From NCBI GenBank assembly GCA_028023455.1, contig JAQFVV010006221.1:8725011-8789010 (forward strand): 64,000 nucleotides of DNA, in the 5' to 3' direction. The position numbers and the translations under genes are program-made. The stretch is from Epiperipatus broadwayi (Eukaryota > Onychophora > Udeonychophora > Euonychophora > Peripatidae). Of the stretch, positions 10,410 to 22,385 are shown piece after piece (the first letter of the stretch is position 1; each line of letters begins with the position of its first letter). The notes under the pieces were generated by a model. That model did not search any database, had not been told where the DNA came from, and saw only the letters and a program-made list of their open reading frames with translations.

Positions 10410-11090
10410 TTTTCTAAAAAAAAAAAAAATCGTAAGTATACCTTACTATTTTTTTTTCCCCTACCATGTTTAATTCACTTAGTTGTTTTTTTTTATTGTA
10501 ATTAAACAAAAAAATTATATAAGAAACATTTTTTGACTTTAATTATAGTTAGTATTTGCTAAAATGCTTTAACAAGAATTTTTATTTATTATCTATTTTA
10601 ATTTTAGAGTATATAATTATAAATATATTGAATAATTAAAATTTGAAAACATTTGCTCATCTGTGAATTGAAGTGGTTTCTTCTTTATTTATGACTTCAT
10701 GCTAACTGCACTTTTGGTGAAGTTCACCAGAATCATTGCCCCAAAATGCACTTAACGTTATAAAAAAAGAAAAAAATCATTTCAATATGCAAGGAAAAAT
10801 CAAAATTATATATTCAATAAATGAAAAATTAAGATTGAATATATATTTTCAAATGCTCTTACAAATGCCTTTTTTTGTGAAAACATTGCAAGACTAAATT
10901 CCCCACTTAAAAAGTTCATTTGCCTTTTGTGCTATAATTTTCACATTATTTATATTGAAGATATGTAAATACATAATAGCATTTGTTCCTATATTGAAAA
11001 GACTATACACTTCAAAGATAATATAATAAATGATATTACAAACAAATGGTGAAATACTATTCACTAATTTATATCATCTGCTAAGGATTA
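10410..11090. other. AT-rich DNA, nothing recognised
   Basis: No gene or repeat signature seen up to the start of the Penelope-like fragment. Confidence 0.4.
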
Positions 11091-11096
11091 AATTGC

Positions 11097-11381
11097 ATGG
11101 CAACATATTATAGAGAAACTAAAACTAACATTGCCACCAGAGTAGCTCAACATAGATACCTCTATAACAGAACTAAAACAAAGCTTGAAGGCAATTTAGT
11201 TTTCACTGAGCATGAGAGAACCACTGGCCATGCTTTTCTACCTACAACAGCCAGTGTCATTTGCTCTGAAATAAACGATATTAAACACAAAGTCAGGGAA
11301 ACTTATTACATTGTAAGCGACCCAGCAGCAATTAATAGAAGAGAGGCCTGCTTTTCTCTGTCTAAAAAATGGTCTATATAG
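11097..11381 (+). mobile_element. Penelope-like element GIY-YIG endonuclease fragment
   Basis: An open frame of 94 codons encodes YYRETKTNIATRVAQH, then FTEHERTTGHAF, SVICSEINDIKHKVRE and INRREACFSLS. This order matches the GIY-YIG nuclease domain at the C-terminus of Penelope-like reverse transcriptases: the Y-x-G-E-T motif, the arginine helix, the AEHxxxTGH block, the ESNxxKRKxxE block and INRxEG. The glycine of the YIGET motif is R here (YYRET), and the GVxYxI strand upstream is missing, so the fragment is 5'-truncated and probably inactive. No reverse-transcriptase part precedes it. The frame is otherwise free of stops, suggesting a moderately young copy. Its relevance: PLE terminal repeats are a known home of hammerhead ribozymes. 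Confidence 0.7.
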
Positions 11382-11944
11382 CATATTTATATGAATTTGC
11401 ATAAATTTGCATTAACATTACAGTTCTTAACCAAATAAAGTCACCATGAATATGGGACTATAAACTGTCCCGAAAGTACTTGGCGGTAACTTTTGATAAT
11501 TTTACTTACGTTTAATAGCTTCATTATCTGTGAGCAGAGCACATATGTATTAATTGATTTCAAATGCTAATGAAGTAAAGCCTTAACTATTTCAATAAAA
11601 TATAGTAAATACAATGGTTGCACTATATTTTTGTATATTTTTTTAAAAAGGAATAACTTTTATTTATTCTATAGATTACATTTGTCTAGAAATAATTATA
11701 ACGTTTATATTATAGAGATGCAATACTGTTATATTGTCTTTAGTTAACCTGATGTAAAAAGCAGACCTGGATTAGCTGACGTCTGGCAATGTGAATAAAG
11801 AGCATTATCTGCAATTATCTTTGCTTGTGCAATTGATTTATCCCTGTATTTTATTCTTCTAATTATATTTACTAACAATTATGTTGAATTGTTTGTTGAT
11901 CAAACAGCAGTTTACATCTTATTTTTCACATCGAGAAGGATAGA

Positions 11945-12275
11945 AAAGTTGATATCCTAATCAGTGAAAAAAAAACCCTTTCTAATGGAATTCTCAAGGG
12001 AGAGGATCCCATGATTATCTGTCTTTGCATTAGTATTTATTATTTTTCTGTGGATGTCTAGTGTATCACGTTGGGATATGATGTGTCCTATAGTTTCCTC
12101 CATTTTCCTGCATAGTTGGCACATCGGGTTGACCTTTATGAAACCTCTTTCATATGCTAGAAATGTATTTGTCAGCAATGCTGCTAGGTTCAATTTCACA
12201 ATAAAATCCAAGTATCTCCCTTCGAGGTTTCAATATTTAAATTTAAAGATAATCAGTCTGTTAGTTATCTGAAGT
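11945..12275 (-). mobile_element. LINE C-terminal zinc-knuckle fragment
   Basis: The minus-strand frame 11957-12211 encodes FIVKLNLAALLTNTF, then NPMCQLCRKMEETIGHI and a following D-T-L. CxxC-x(n)-ET-x-H is the C-terminal zinc-knuckle pattern after the reverse transcriptase of several non-LTR retrotransposon clades. The expected fourth ligand (C in H-I-x-x-x-C) reads R here. Only this domain is left; no reverse transcriptase lies upstream. Clade not assigned. Confidence 0.5.
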
Positions 12276-12944
12276 ATACCTGGAGTAACCCAAACACCAA
12301 CATTGGTCAATTATATAAAATATAAACAAACTAACAAAATTATGAAATTAAGTAATATTTTTACAAAAATATTGTTATATAGTTTAAACAGGCTTTAGCC
12401 TATACTCAATGCACTTTAAAATTCACAATAACAAAGCATATTTTGCCACTAGCGAGAACCTTCCAAATCACGACAAGATAGCAACTTTTATAAAGATAAG
12501 AGTGACCACCTTATCTTTATCCTAAATTTTCACTTATATAGGTGAATCTGAAACATCTTTATTTGGAAGTAGTTGTTTTCTCCATTGTTTAAGTCCACTA
12601 TTTACATATGCTCTCTGTGCACTCAAATTAATTACTACTCTTCAAGAATATTGTTATATAAAATTAATGTAGGATGTAAAATATCAAAAATACTTAATAT
12701 TTGGCTTCTATGTAACAGGCTAAGTAAAATATTTCCACTTCATTTGTTATCCTAGTTCTCAATTAAGAATCATTCAAAAACTTTAAGATCTCGAGTCCAT
12801 CAATCTAAACTGTGCAGAATAAAAACTGTTCTGATTGCTCAAGCTATTAAAAAAAATCACTCCATCCAAATATTTGAGTATTGCAGAAGGGAAAAACACT
12901 TATTTGTAAAAAATTATTCAGCTTCTTAAACTTACAAAACAGTA

Positions 12945-13520
12945 GCAAACTCTCCATACGGTAGTGACATCCAGTGCAAGCTTTTGTAATCAATGGATGC
13001 AAAAAGGTCTGTGGATAAAATCCTTATCTAATACTTACTTATCCAATATTCCCACACTAAAAAAGCATGAAATATCATATGATCAACATTGTTCATGCTT
13101 ACACAAGCTGTTTATACAGAGGCAAAACTCTCCACATAGTAGTGCCACTCAGTGCAAGCCAGAGTAATCAATGGATGCAATTTGTGCATAAAATCTCTAC
13201 CTACTCATCCAATATCCCCAAACTAAGATCTAGGTGCAGTGCTCTCAGATCGAAGACTCTCCACTGATGTCTGGGGATATTGGATGAACAGGCACTAGAT
13301 AAGGATTTTATGCACAAACCTTTCTGTATCCATTGATTACTTTGGCTTGCATTACTTTATGAAGAATTTTGCCTTTGTGTATTCCCACACTCGTTTCTAA
13401 CTTGTGACTTTCATAAGTGAGAAGCCTTTGATTTGAAATCGCTACATCTAGATCTTAATATCTAATGCAATCTTCCAGCAGTCATCTTTTACCTATTTAG
13501 TTAATTATAAAGTTATGAGT
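12945..13520. mobile_element. cluster of damaged hammerhead-repeat copies
   Basis: Four pieces of the family at 6634-6896 lie together: minus-strand downstream halves at about 12945-13065 and 13105-13225, a plus-strand piece at 13226-13370 and a minus-strand upstream half at about 13383-13520. In the plus piece the sequence runs CTGATG directly into TCTGGGGATATTGG, so stem II, GAAAC and the start of the cleavage triplet are deleted. The minus upstream half ends in a mutated core (see 13383-13441). The short open frames across 12964-13267 are by-products of these repeats. Confidence 0.6.
13383..13441 (-). ncRNA. degenerate hammerhead ribozyme
   Basis: On the minus strand the motif aligns with the 59-nt hammerhead at 6734 but reads CTTATGA instead of CTGATGA, with stem II partly kept (AGTC/GTTA around ACAA), GAAAC intact and GAGTGTGGGAATA where GTC plus stem I should be. 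Loss of G5 in the core and of the cleavage triplet predicts no activity. It is a decayed copy. Confidence 0.5.
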
Positions 13521-13654
13521 CCAAGATGAAAACACAACATTGTTTTCAATCCAAATTGATTCGCTTCTCAGTTTAGTACTTATAAATTTTGGTGTCTAGT
13601 TTTTTTAAAAACCATGGTCACCATCATCCTATAGGCAGGATTGGTATAAAACCA

Positions 13655-13725
13655 TTAAACATCACGCGATCACAATTTCCTATACTTACACAAGCGGTTA
13701 AAACAGTATGTTTAATGGTCTTCTT
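13655..13725. repeat. short foldback containing hammerhead-repeat end
   Basis: accattaaacat and atgtttaatggt form inverse ends around gcgatcacaatttcctatac-ttacacaagc. That inner block also flanks family copies at about 6433, 13078, 20848 and 48248, so it is probably the far end of the hammerhead repeat. Confidence 0.4.
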
Positions 13726-13729
13726 AAAT

Positions 13730-16700
13730 TTGTTAGCAGTTTAGTTAATTTTAGTTTGTTTTTGTAAAGGATGAAGTAAATAACAAAAAAATTTAAATAT
13801 AAATGAAAAATATATTAAACATTTTTTTTAAGTGAACAAAACTGATTACAGATAATATTTATTGGAAGCTAGATTTTGCATAAAAACAAATGAAGCCATA
13901 ACAATAAATTATATATATGTTCCTATTCCTTTTTTCGTATTAATAGATCACTTTATCCCCTCCTCTTTATATACGTGTGGGTATAACTAAAATAATTTCA
14001 TTTCCTTTCGTTTAGCTGTGTGAAAATTTATTCACGCAGGCAAGAACATAAATTATCCACTATACTCTCTCATCATGACAGTCTTAATGTTGACGTTAAC
14101 GTTTTAGTTTGAAAAAACATTCTAATATTTATATCATTTTACCAACCAACAAAAAAACATTTATTATTCTTGCAATGTTAAAAGAATGGATTATAAATGG
14201 CCGGAATAAAAACAAAAAACTGTAGACAAACATTTAGTAAAGAAATGTCTTTCTATTAGTATATATATATTAGATAATGGGAGAAGCAATAAAATAAATA
14301 ATGTGTAATCACTATGCCCTTACTGAAATTATTTTAAACTAACCTGCGTGTTTTTATTATTATTATTCCATCAGCTGTTCCGAAAGAAAAAAACAAACAA
14401 ATATATACAGTTCATATAAAAAATATAACTTATTTTTTTAAGTTAAAAAACGAAATTTGAAACTAATTTTGACATCGAAATTGTTTGTAGACTTTACTTT
14501 TTGCTTTTTTTAAAAACTTTTCACAAGGCAAATCTTAGCTTTGTGAAAATATTGACATTATGTCTTAAGAATGGGAACCTCGTTAGAGTTTATTATTGGG
14601 AGGAAATAAAATACCAAATATTTTAAACAAATACTTATTTACAATAAGGTATAGCTTTTGAAGGAATGAATTATATATAAATAGTTTTAAAATTATCAAA
14701 AAAAAAAGTTTTATTATACTAAATGAAATGTATTCGTTTTGAAAGAACATTAATTTAATACAAAACGTCGTGCATGTTAAATTACTCTGTTAAAAGCAGG
14801 TTCTGTATTTGAGAGCAGAGCAGAAAGAGTTATGTGGCATAGAAGACCTAAGATATTTTGATAAAGAATAACTATATCCTAGATCTGTTCATTTTGAAGA
14901 CTAATTATGATGATAAGATTTGGTTGTATTTTGGAAAATGTGTTGGATAAAGAACACTGAAAATAATCTAATCCCTTTTTGTGTAATATGCTGCCTAAAA
15001 TTTTAAGGGTTAGATTGTGTTTAAAAGAGAGAGTATGAGAACTCTTCTCCTAATTTGATATTTTGTATTTATCATAATTAATTAATGCACCTATTTTATC
15101 TTATGGTAGCATATGTAGCAGAGCTAGCCTTCATATTTTTAAGCTAATTATGATTAGCCTATATTATTCATAGCTATAATTTTTAGCTATGTATAGCCTT
15201 GAGCTTATTATTTGCTATGTTTAGTGTATTGAGAGGTTTAGCTAAGCCCTCCATACCTGCATCTGTTTATTCTTTTCAGAGGTTACAATATATCCTAAAA
15301 ATTATTAGGTATTTAAATTGTGTAGTGATTTTGTAACCAATATTTTTTTTACATTATTAAATCCTAATGTGAAAAAAAAAGATTATATTTCAAAATAACA
15401 ATTAAACTTTAAACAATGGTTTCTAGTCAAAATATTTAAAATTTCCTTAGTAAAATTAATTTCAGGATACTTCTCATTAATAGTGTTTTGGTTTAAAAAT
15501 GAGTTTTTCTAATTTACATATACCACTTTATGGCCTGTATAAAAAAGATGTAAAAACACTCAAACACTTTCTATTTCACTTTTTAGCACTTCAGATTACA
15601 GAAACATCATCACAACTATTACACAATCTAATCCTTTCTCTACTGTGACTTAATGGATAGCACTGAAAGAGGTCCCCCCCTCCCCCAAAAGATTAGAATA
15701 ACGATTTTCCTATTCTTCCCTCTGTGATGCTTAAGATGCCACTTATTTTAAGATGCCACTTATCTTTTAATTTTGTCTTAAATACATTACATCATTTTTA
15801 ATATAATCAACAATATCAAAGGTCAAAATCTCAGCTCATCCTGATTGGAGCTTTGATTACATTCCCTGCTATTTCTAGTGAATTTTATAAAATTACTCTC
15901 AACTTCCAGTAATGTTAGACAAATTTTAATTTTTTATTGCTTATCACTATTTAATTATTTGAAGATTAGCATTTATGTTACATGTGTAATGTAATTCCAA
16001 TTCCATGACATTTATTTTATCTATATAATTCTCAGTAAATAATTTATTCAATAAATGTGTTGAAGCTAAAATTTAAAAAATGCTTTAAAGAAGATTTTTA
16101 AAAAAATGCAATACAACATTATTTATAATATGAAATGAAATAAAAATAATTTCTCACATAATTGCTAAACTGTAGATATGCAGAGCTTTAGTTAAAATAA
16201 CAATAGTATCTATGACAGTTATATTAATAGGGTGTATTGCTATTGGTTTTTTCAAAAATTTATTGTATTAATATATGGATGATGGAATTACATAATATTT
16301 AGATAGTAATTAAAGAAAACAGAAGATGATTGGAAAGAAATTAGATATGGCATGTGAATTACCATCTTGTATCCATTACTTAATCAAATTACAATAAAAT
16401 GTTTTGAATTAGAGAAGAAAGAGTGAATTACTGCTCCCAATAAAGATAGTTAAATAAGTTGAGAAAATTATGTGTTTCTTTGTTTGGTATGTTTTAATCT
16501 TGACAATGAATCAAAGATACTTATAGTAGCATAAATCTGAGTTGCTAAAATATATAATTGTTGGTCTAATGCCCAAACCTGCACAACTATACAAACATAT
16601 TAGTTTGAATTTTGAAATTATGAGATATTAAACAGAATGAATTTTATAAAAATAAAATTTAAATAAAGATTTTTCTGAACACAAAAAGCAAATAATATCC

Positions 16701-18030
16701 AAAGCTTAAAAAAATACATACATAAATAAAAAGAATTCAAGTGTTAAATAAGTGATTATAGAAATAAAACAAATTCTGAAATTAATTAAAATGTTTGGGA
16801 TAAAGCAAATTATTTTCAAAACTAACAAAGATCTTTATAAAAAATAATAGTACATAATATTCTAGTATCCCATAATTCTGCAGAACACAATGGATGAGAT
16901 TAGCTACAAAAGGAAAGGCACAAAGATGAAACATGCCTTTTGTTGTTATTGGAATAAAGAACAGAATAATGAATAATGTGAAAAAAATGTTGATTCCTGA
17001 AACTATCCTTGAAGCTTAAACTAACAGATTAATACATTTATGGTAGGTCTCATTGATATTATTATTTTAGTATGACTTAATGGCCACTGTACATCGGTGA
17101 AAACTTTGATAATCTTAACCCATATAGTTAAATGAACTCAACTATAATCGTTATAATGAATAATTTGTAATTGTACATATGATAATTTGGACAAATAATG
17201 GAGACGGTTTTATAATTATTTATAAATATTATCTATATATATATATATTATTATTATTATTATTAAAAGTAGTTTTGCTATTCTTTCACTTATTTGAATT
17301 TATCTATGCATTTATATTAATTTCCATTTACATATTGCAACAGTATATTCCTGATGTCATATGTCTCAACTATTTTTCCCTATAACTCTATTCTTACCAG
17401 CTTTAAACCTTTCCTGAGTATATATATAAGGACACTAACACATTTACATATGTATCACCATATATATATATATATGCAAAATGCTGATATCATAGATATA
17501 GTTTATGTTACAGTGAATATTTTGATTTAAAAATATATTTTGAATTATGAATTTTGTCTTTAAAGAGTCAATTTACCATTTTTAAGGTTAAAATTGCATG
17601 TATATATGTGTATTCCATGTACTACCATGATATTTCTTGTGATTCTTAAATTTAATCTTGAATTGTAAACAAGAATCAAACCACATGCACCTGTGTTAGT
17701 ATAACATAAGATAAAATCTAAAATCTTATTTTTTAGCAATAATATTTTCCTAAAATATCATTTCTGATAAACAATATTTACTGAACTGAAATTATTACCA
17801 GGTCCTTAGAGATCTGTAGTCCCAAACTTAGCCACAAACATCCTAGTAAAAGGTTAAAACAAAACTTTAAATACTTTTCATAAATTAAAATCTAAAATTT
17901 TGAATAAGTGCTAATGGATTTACTAGAAGTAGACAATCTTGTTGACAGTAATATAGTCATCTCAAAATCATATAAATAGGCTATATTTTATACATCAAAA
18001 GTATACTTTATAATTTTAAAGAAGTGTTCC
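13730..18030. other. long AT-rich stretch, no gene seen
   Basis: Scanned without finding a retroelement motif, tRNA-like head or long inverted repeat. It includes simple TA repeats near 17230 and 17460 and a C-rich run at 15674-15684. The frame at 17179-17385 is low-complexity and not credible as a gene. Confidence 0.45.
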
Positions 18031-18039
18031 ATGCAAGTT

Positions 18040-18310
18040 GTTATTTTGACATGGTGGAGTAGGGAAGCATAGATTTGCCATTTTCCTGCAGGAGGATGAT
18101 CTCTAGGCCCATTCTATATGCCTAATAGTGCATCATCATCATGGGGATGGGAGACATTCTAACCAATGGTCAGTCACAAGAAGAAAAATATCTGAACCAT
18201 GCCATCTATCCAGAGATCAAGAGTCACTACACCTGTTGTCTGATGTGCCCAAGACACAAGCTGCTAGAAGATAGGTAACCATTCAGGCACCACAGAGCTC
18301 TAAGATAAAT
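18040..18310. other. GC-richer patch, possibly an old repeat or retrocopy
   Basis: Composition shifts clearly towards GC (tttgccattttcctgcagg, ccaatggtcagtcacaag, gtctgatgtgcccaagac) for about 270 bp and then returns to AT-rich. No frame gives a recognisable protein and no poly(A), inverted ends or target duplication were found. Unidentified. Confidence 0.3.
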
Positions 18311-19129
18311 TTCTTAACCTTTAAAACCTTCACTTTAAAAATTAGTTTAATGTAAAACTGAATGTTCAGACCTACTCTTTAAACTGTTATCTAAAGTAAA
18401 ATATAAAGTTTGTACAAATCTTACTTGAAATTAAATCTGTAAATGTTCATTAAATTATTCTAAATTTAAACAATAGTAACCAAATTTATCTAAATCTCTT
18501 TATTACTGCAGTTATGACTATATATTTGTTCTAATTATTTATTTAAAATTTATCTTATATATGTTATTAATATGTCAACTTTGAAACTGCAGGTGTCTTT
18601 AAGTTTGATGAACTTTAATGGAGAAATGATTATTGATATCTTCATTTTTAATAATGCTATTTAGCTTGTTAGCATGCTGTTTCAAAGTCATATTATGCCA
18701 GAATAATAACGGATTACTATGAGATTATTATTACCATTTAATCGATTTAGATTTGCATTATATGAATATTTATTATGGTTTGCAAAGTCAGAGTTATGAA
18801 GTATGGCTTTTAATATCTATTTATGGGAAGTAATAGATTGGCCCTAGAGATAGTATAAGGGTATATTTACTAAAATAATGTTATCAGCCCACTAAATATA
18901 CTTTCTCCTCTTAAATTATAATTCAAGATGCAGATTGAGTTTACTACGCTAGATTATAATATAGTTTTAGTCTGTTGAGTAGCATGATTATGATGCTATT
19001 TTAAAAACTGGGTTCTATTAGTTATACAGATAGAAGCTATCTGTTTTTAGGCACATTTAATTTAAATATACATATTTGTATTTTACTTTGTGCATAGTGG
19101 ATGTGTTTTTACTAAGTACACTTTATACA

Positions 19130-19330
19130 TTAGGTCTTGCTGGATCTCAGTGGGTTCACGGTGGAGGCTGTCCCCATACTCTTAGTTTGGGTATGGCTAT
19201 ATTTTATTAGAACTGGAACACAGGGGTCAGACCATATTGTATTCAGCCTATCTGAGTTCCTGAACTAGAAATGTTCATATTTTAAATGTAGCAAGCTGTC
19301 CAGTCCTAGGGTACTATGCATTTTGATGTA
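19130..19330. other. GC-richer patch, unidentified
   Basis: A short block (gtgggttcacggtggaggc, aactggaacacaggggtc) stands out from the AT-rich background. No domain, tRNA fold or repeat partner was seen in this window. Confidence 0.25.
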
Positions 19331-19671
19331 AAATCCCATAAATAATTAGCTATCCACATGGGAAATTTCTCTCTTAATATTTTAGTTTGCACCATAGCAA
19401 AAATATGTGAATCTAAGGTAACCATTTTTTTTTCCTCCTATACTTAATGATTATTCAGCTTTACTCTGAAACCAAATCTCGATTATTAGACTAAATCTGC
19501 ATTGTTTTGAGCTTGATTATATGCTCATATCTGACATATATAACAGCAGCAACTTTAGTGCTGTAATCAATGGTATATCCTTGGCTAGCATGTTCGCTTA
19601 TAAAATTAGCAAATCATGATATTAATGTAGGATATTGGCATATTAAACTTATAGGCATAATATATTAACCA

Positions 19672-20245
19672 TATCATCATCATCAACCATTATCAATCCA
19701 CTGCAGAATGAAGGTCTCTCCAAGTTCAATCCATCTTCTCTGATCTTTAGCTTTTCTTCTCCACATCACCCCTGCACACTTTCTTATTTCATCCATCCAT
19801 CTCACATGTGGTCACTTTCTGGGTCTTTTACAATCTCTTGGAATTCAGTTTAAGATTTCAATTGTCCATCTATTATCATTTCTTCTAGCAATATGTCCAG
19901 CCCAACTCCACTTCATTCTTTTAATTTTTTCAGTGAGGTCAGTAACACCTGTTTGTTCTCTTACCCATAAATTGTTTTCAATTTCTTCTTGTTATTCCCA
20001 ACACACATCTCTCTATACTTCTTTGAGTGGTCTGAAGTCTTTGTATTGTTCTTCTATTAAGTGTCCAAGTTTCAGATCCACAAGTAAGAACTGGTAAAAC
20101 ACATTTATGAAAAAACCTTCCTTTTCAAACACATAGGCATATTTCCTTTTAGTATCAAATTATTTCTACCAAAAGGATTCCAACCAAGTTTAATTCTATG
20201 TTTAATTTCATCCATTATGTTTCCATCTGTATTAATAATTTGATC
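19672..20245 (-). mobile_element. RTE-type LINE 3' end, C-terminal tail
   Basis: Minus-strand translation, with stops and shifts, gives IIxTDGNIMDEIKHRIKLGW and PFGRNNLI, then LDILLEEMIDGQLKS, a DCKRPxRR-like block, DGWMK, CGEEKLKIREDG and LNLERP, ending in a (GAT)n-type run (ATC repeats on the plus strand, 19673-19685). This is the order of the post-RT region and tail of RTE reverse-transcriptase proteins, and a short tandem repeat in place of poly(A) is typical for that clade. It overlaps in content with the reverse-transcriptase copy at 62040-64000, which shares YLGQIITTDGNIM, so the two probably belong to one family. Confidence 0.75.
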
Positions 20246-20847
20246 TAAGTTGATTATAAACTAACAGCTGTATATTATTTAAAAAAGGATTTGCACATAA
20301 TTTTTTTTTTGTATATGTCTTTATATTACAGATTTTATTAATGATTGTAATTATATAAAATTTTTTTAGAATATTATAATTCTATTGCTTTTTTAATTTT
20401 TTACTCTAATGCAAATTTTATATAGCATAATGTGATTTTAAATAATGAAGAGCCAGGGATGTAAACTAAATATTTACAAAAAAACTAATAACCCAATAAT
20501 CAGTACTTCTTTAAATATCAGAATAATAAATACTGTAACCATCACAAATATACAAATATTCAATTGTTAGTCACTTGGGAGGTCATATGATATTTGATCA
20601 GCTGATTGAATTTTGATCCAAAAAACATTTGTCCTAAATCTGTCTATTGCAACATTACTATTTCTTTAACAATTTTTTAACCATGTGAGAATTTCCCTAC
20701 TTTGTAATAAACATTATAGTAAATCAAAAGGGTGCTGAATTTGACAATTATTAAGGGTTTTGAGCTCGGAAAGTGGGAATAACGGTAGCTGAGTCAATCG
20801 TTTGAAGTTGAATATTTTTTCCCAATTAATAATAATAATTAAGCATC

Positions 20848-21148
20848 ACATGATCACATTTCCTATACTAGCACATTAATTGTTGTTTTCAATTTCATTC
20901 TCATAGTTTTGTAGTTAAGTAGAGATAAAAGGTGGTTGCTAGATGGTTGCATTAGATCCTAACATCTAGATGCAGTGCTCTCAGATCCAAAGCTCCTCAC
21001 TGACGAAGGCCACAAGCCAGAAACTAGTCTGGGGATATTGGATGAGTAAGCATTAGATAGGGATTTTATGCACAAGCCTTCTGGCATCCATTGATTACTC
21101 TGTTTATCACAGGTGGCAATACTGTATGGAGAGTTTTGCTCTGTTTAA
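20848..21148 (+). mobile_element. hammerhead-ribozyme repeat monomer
   Basis: Co-linear with 6634-6896 from gttttcaatttcattctc (20883) to gagagttttgctctg, and preceded by the family's catcacatgatcacatttcc block in inverse orientation at 20848. Contains the best-preserved ribozyme in the window at 20985-21043. No coding sequence. Confidence 0.7.
20985..21043 (+). ncRNA. candidate type I hammerhead ribozyme, best copy
   Basis: Same 59-nt layout as 6734-6792: ATCCAA, TCCTCA, CTGACGA (21000-21006), GGC-CACAA-GCC (stem II, fully paired here), GAAAC (21020-21024), TA, GTC (21027-21029), TGGGGA, then TTGGAT (21038-21043). Stem I inner pairs are A-T, C-G, T-G, C-G, C-G and T-A around the core, and outer pairs are ATCCAA with TTGGAT, separated by a small internal loop where natural hammerheads make tertiary contacts. 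Position 7 of the core, C here instead of T, is known to tolerate change. Relative to 6734, differences in stem I and stem II here restore pairing, which supports selection on, or descent from, an active fold. Unusual: an A on each side of stem II where a G-C pair normally closes it. Confidence 0.8.
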
Positions 21149-21494
21149 TAATAATAATATCTATTTTATTTACGAATAAAAATTGAGAAGATGATTACTG
21201 TATATCAAATATTATAAGAGTATAAAATAATTATTTTTTAATTAATTGATTAATTATAATAATTTATAATAAAATATCTTAGGTTTAAATTATTTAGAGT
21301 AAGAGTACTATTACTAAATAAATATACTTATATGTATATGTATATTTTTAAATGTTTGTAAAAGATAATCTATATTTATAGTTAATGAATATACAGCATT
21401 ATCAGAATGTAAGGGTTAATACTATATGTTTTGCTCTCTTTTGCTCCCAATCAAAATGGAAGATGCTGATTGCTAGTATTATTTTATTTTAATT

Positions 21495-21645
21495 ATTAAT
21501 TATAAATTTATTAAACGCACATTGATTACGTAAGTAATATTTACTGAGGCTATTGTGGTTAAAACACCGGTAGAGGTCCCTACTATCGCATTTTATACGC
21601 ATATTATCGAGGTTATAGTCTCAGTAAATATTATTTAATTATTAA
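21495..21645. mobile_element. foldback element, family F
   Basis: Starts taattataaatttattaaacg and has inverse internal blocks gtaatatttactgaggct and tctcagtaaatattat, with the family motif gtagaggtccctac. Ends are the same as at 50888-51175. Non-coding. Confidence 0.55.
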
Positions 21646-21799
21646 TATAAAATAAATTATACTTATAGATGTATATTACCAAATTTGACTAATTTAAAGA
21701 CCAGATCAGCTAGGGATGGATGGTTTGATTATGTAGATTGATTTATTTTGATTTTAAATGTACAATATACATTCAAAAGTTAATAAGTAGGTTATAGTT

Positions 21800-22015
21800 G
21801 TAATTATAAATTTTATTAAACGCTCACTATTATTTCAGTAATAGTTTTAACAAGGCTGTAAACCTTAGCAATGAGCGTCTGAAAAAATCGTCACTAGGGA
21901 CCTCTGTAGGTCTTTACTTCATAGCGTAAGCATGTGTTTTAAAGACCTACAGAGGTCCCTAGTGACGATTTTTTCAGACGCTCATTGCTAAGGTTTACAG
22001 CCTTGTTAAGTAGGT
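21800..22015. mobile_element. foldback element with perfect 70-bp arms, family F
   Basis: 21847-21916 and 21940-22009 are exact reverse complements with no mismatch over 70 bp, separated by a 23-bp loop. The arms contain the family's agggacctctgtaggtc motif. The left flank carries another family-like end (ttataaattttattaaacg). Perfect arms mean very recent origin or ongoing gene conversion between arms. RNA from this segment would form a long hairpin. Confidence 0.7.
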
Positions 22016-22274
22016 TATAAAAAGTAAAACAAATAAAAAATGAATCTAAAATAAACAGTGATTCCTTAATAGAGTATCCACTAATATTAAAACCATTTTA
22101 TCATCTATTTTATAAGTCAGTCAAAAGCAGTAGCAAAAAAAATCTTTTATCTATCCATATAAGTAATTTGCTTTTCTTTTTTCTCAATTCTTCAAATAGC
22201 TTCAAATAACAAGCATTTCTTTGCATAAACAACAATATTTTTTTTTACTAACGTCTTTTGTATAAAGTTTTTTC

Positions 22275-22385
22275 CCCACATTGAATATATAATAATATTT
22301 ACTAAAGTAATAAACCTTTGAGCATGTGCGCTTGAAAATGTGAAGGTAGGGACCTCTACAGGTCTTAACCACAAGCTTACACATT
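22275..22385. mobile_element. half foldback element, family F
   Basis: Contains aatatttactaaagtaataa, gcatgtgcgcttgaaaatg and gtagggacctctacaggtc, closely matching the left arm at 50905-50985. The right arm is absent. The two overlapping minus frames here are not genes. Confidence 0.55.

Noticed and set aside
12420-12560. Hairpin ataaagataag / cttatctttat resembling the core of the 2.9/7.8-kb dimer families
   Set aside because: Only the hairpin layout and a nearby ccacc are shared; flanks do not align well enough to call it a family member.
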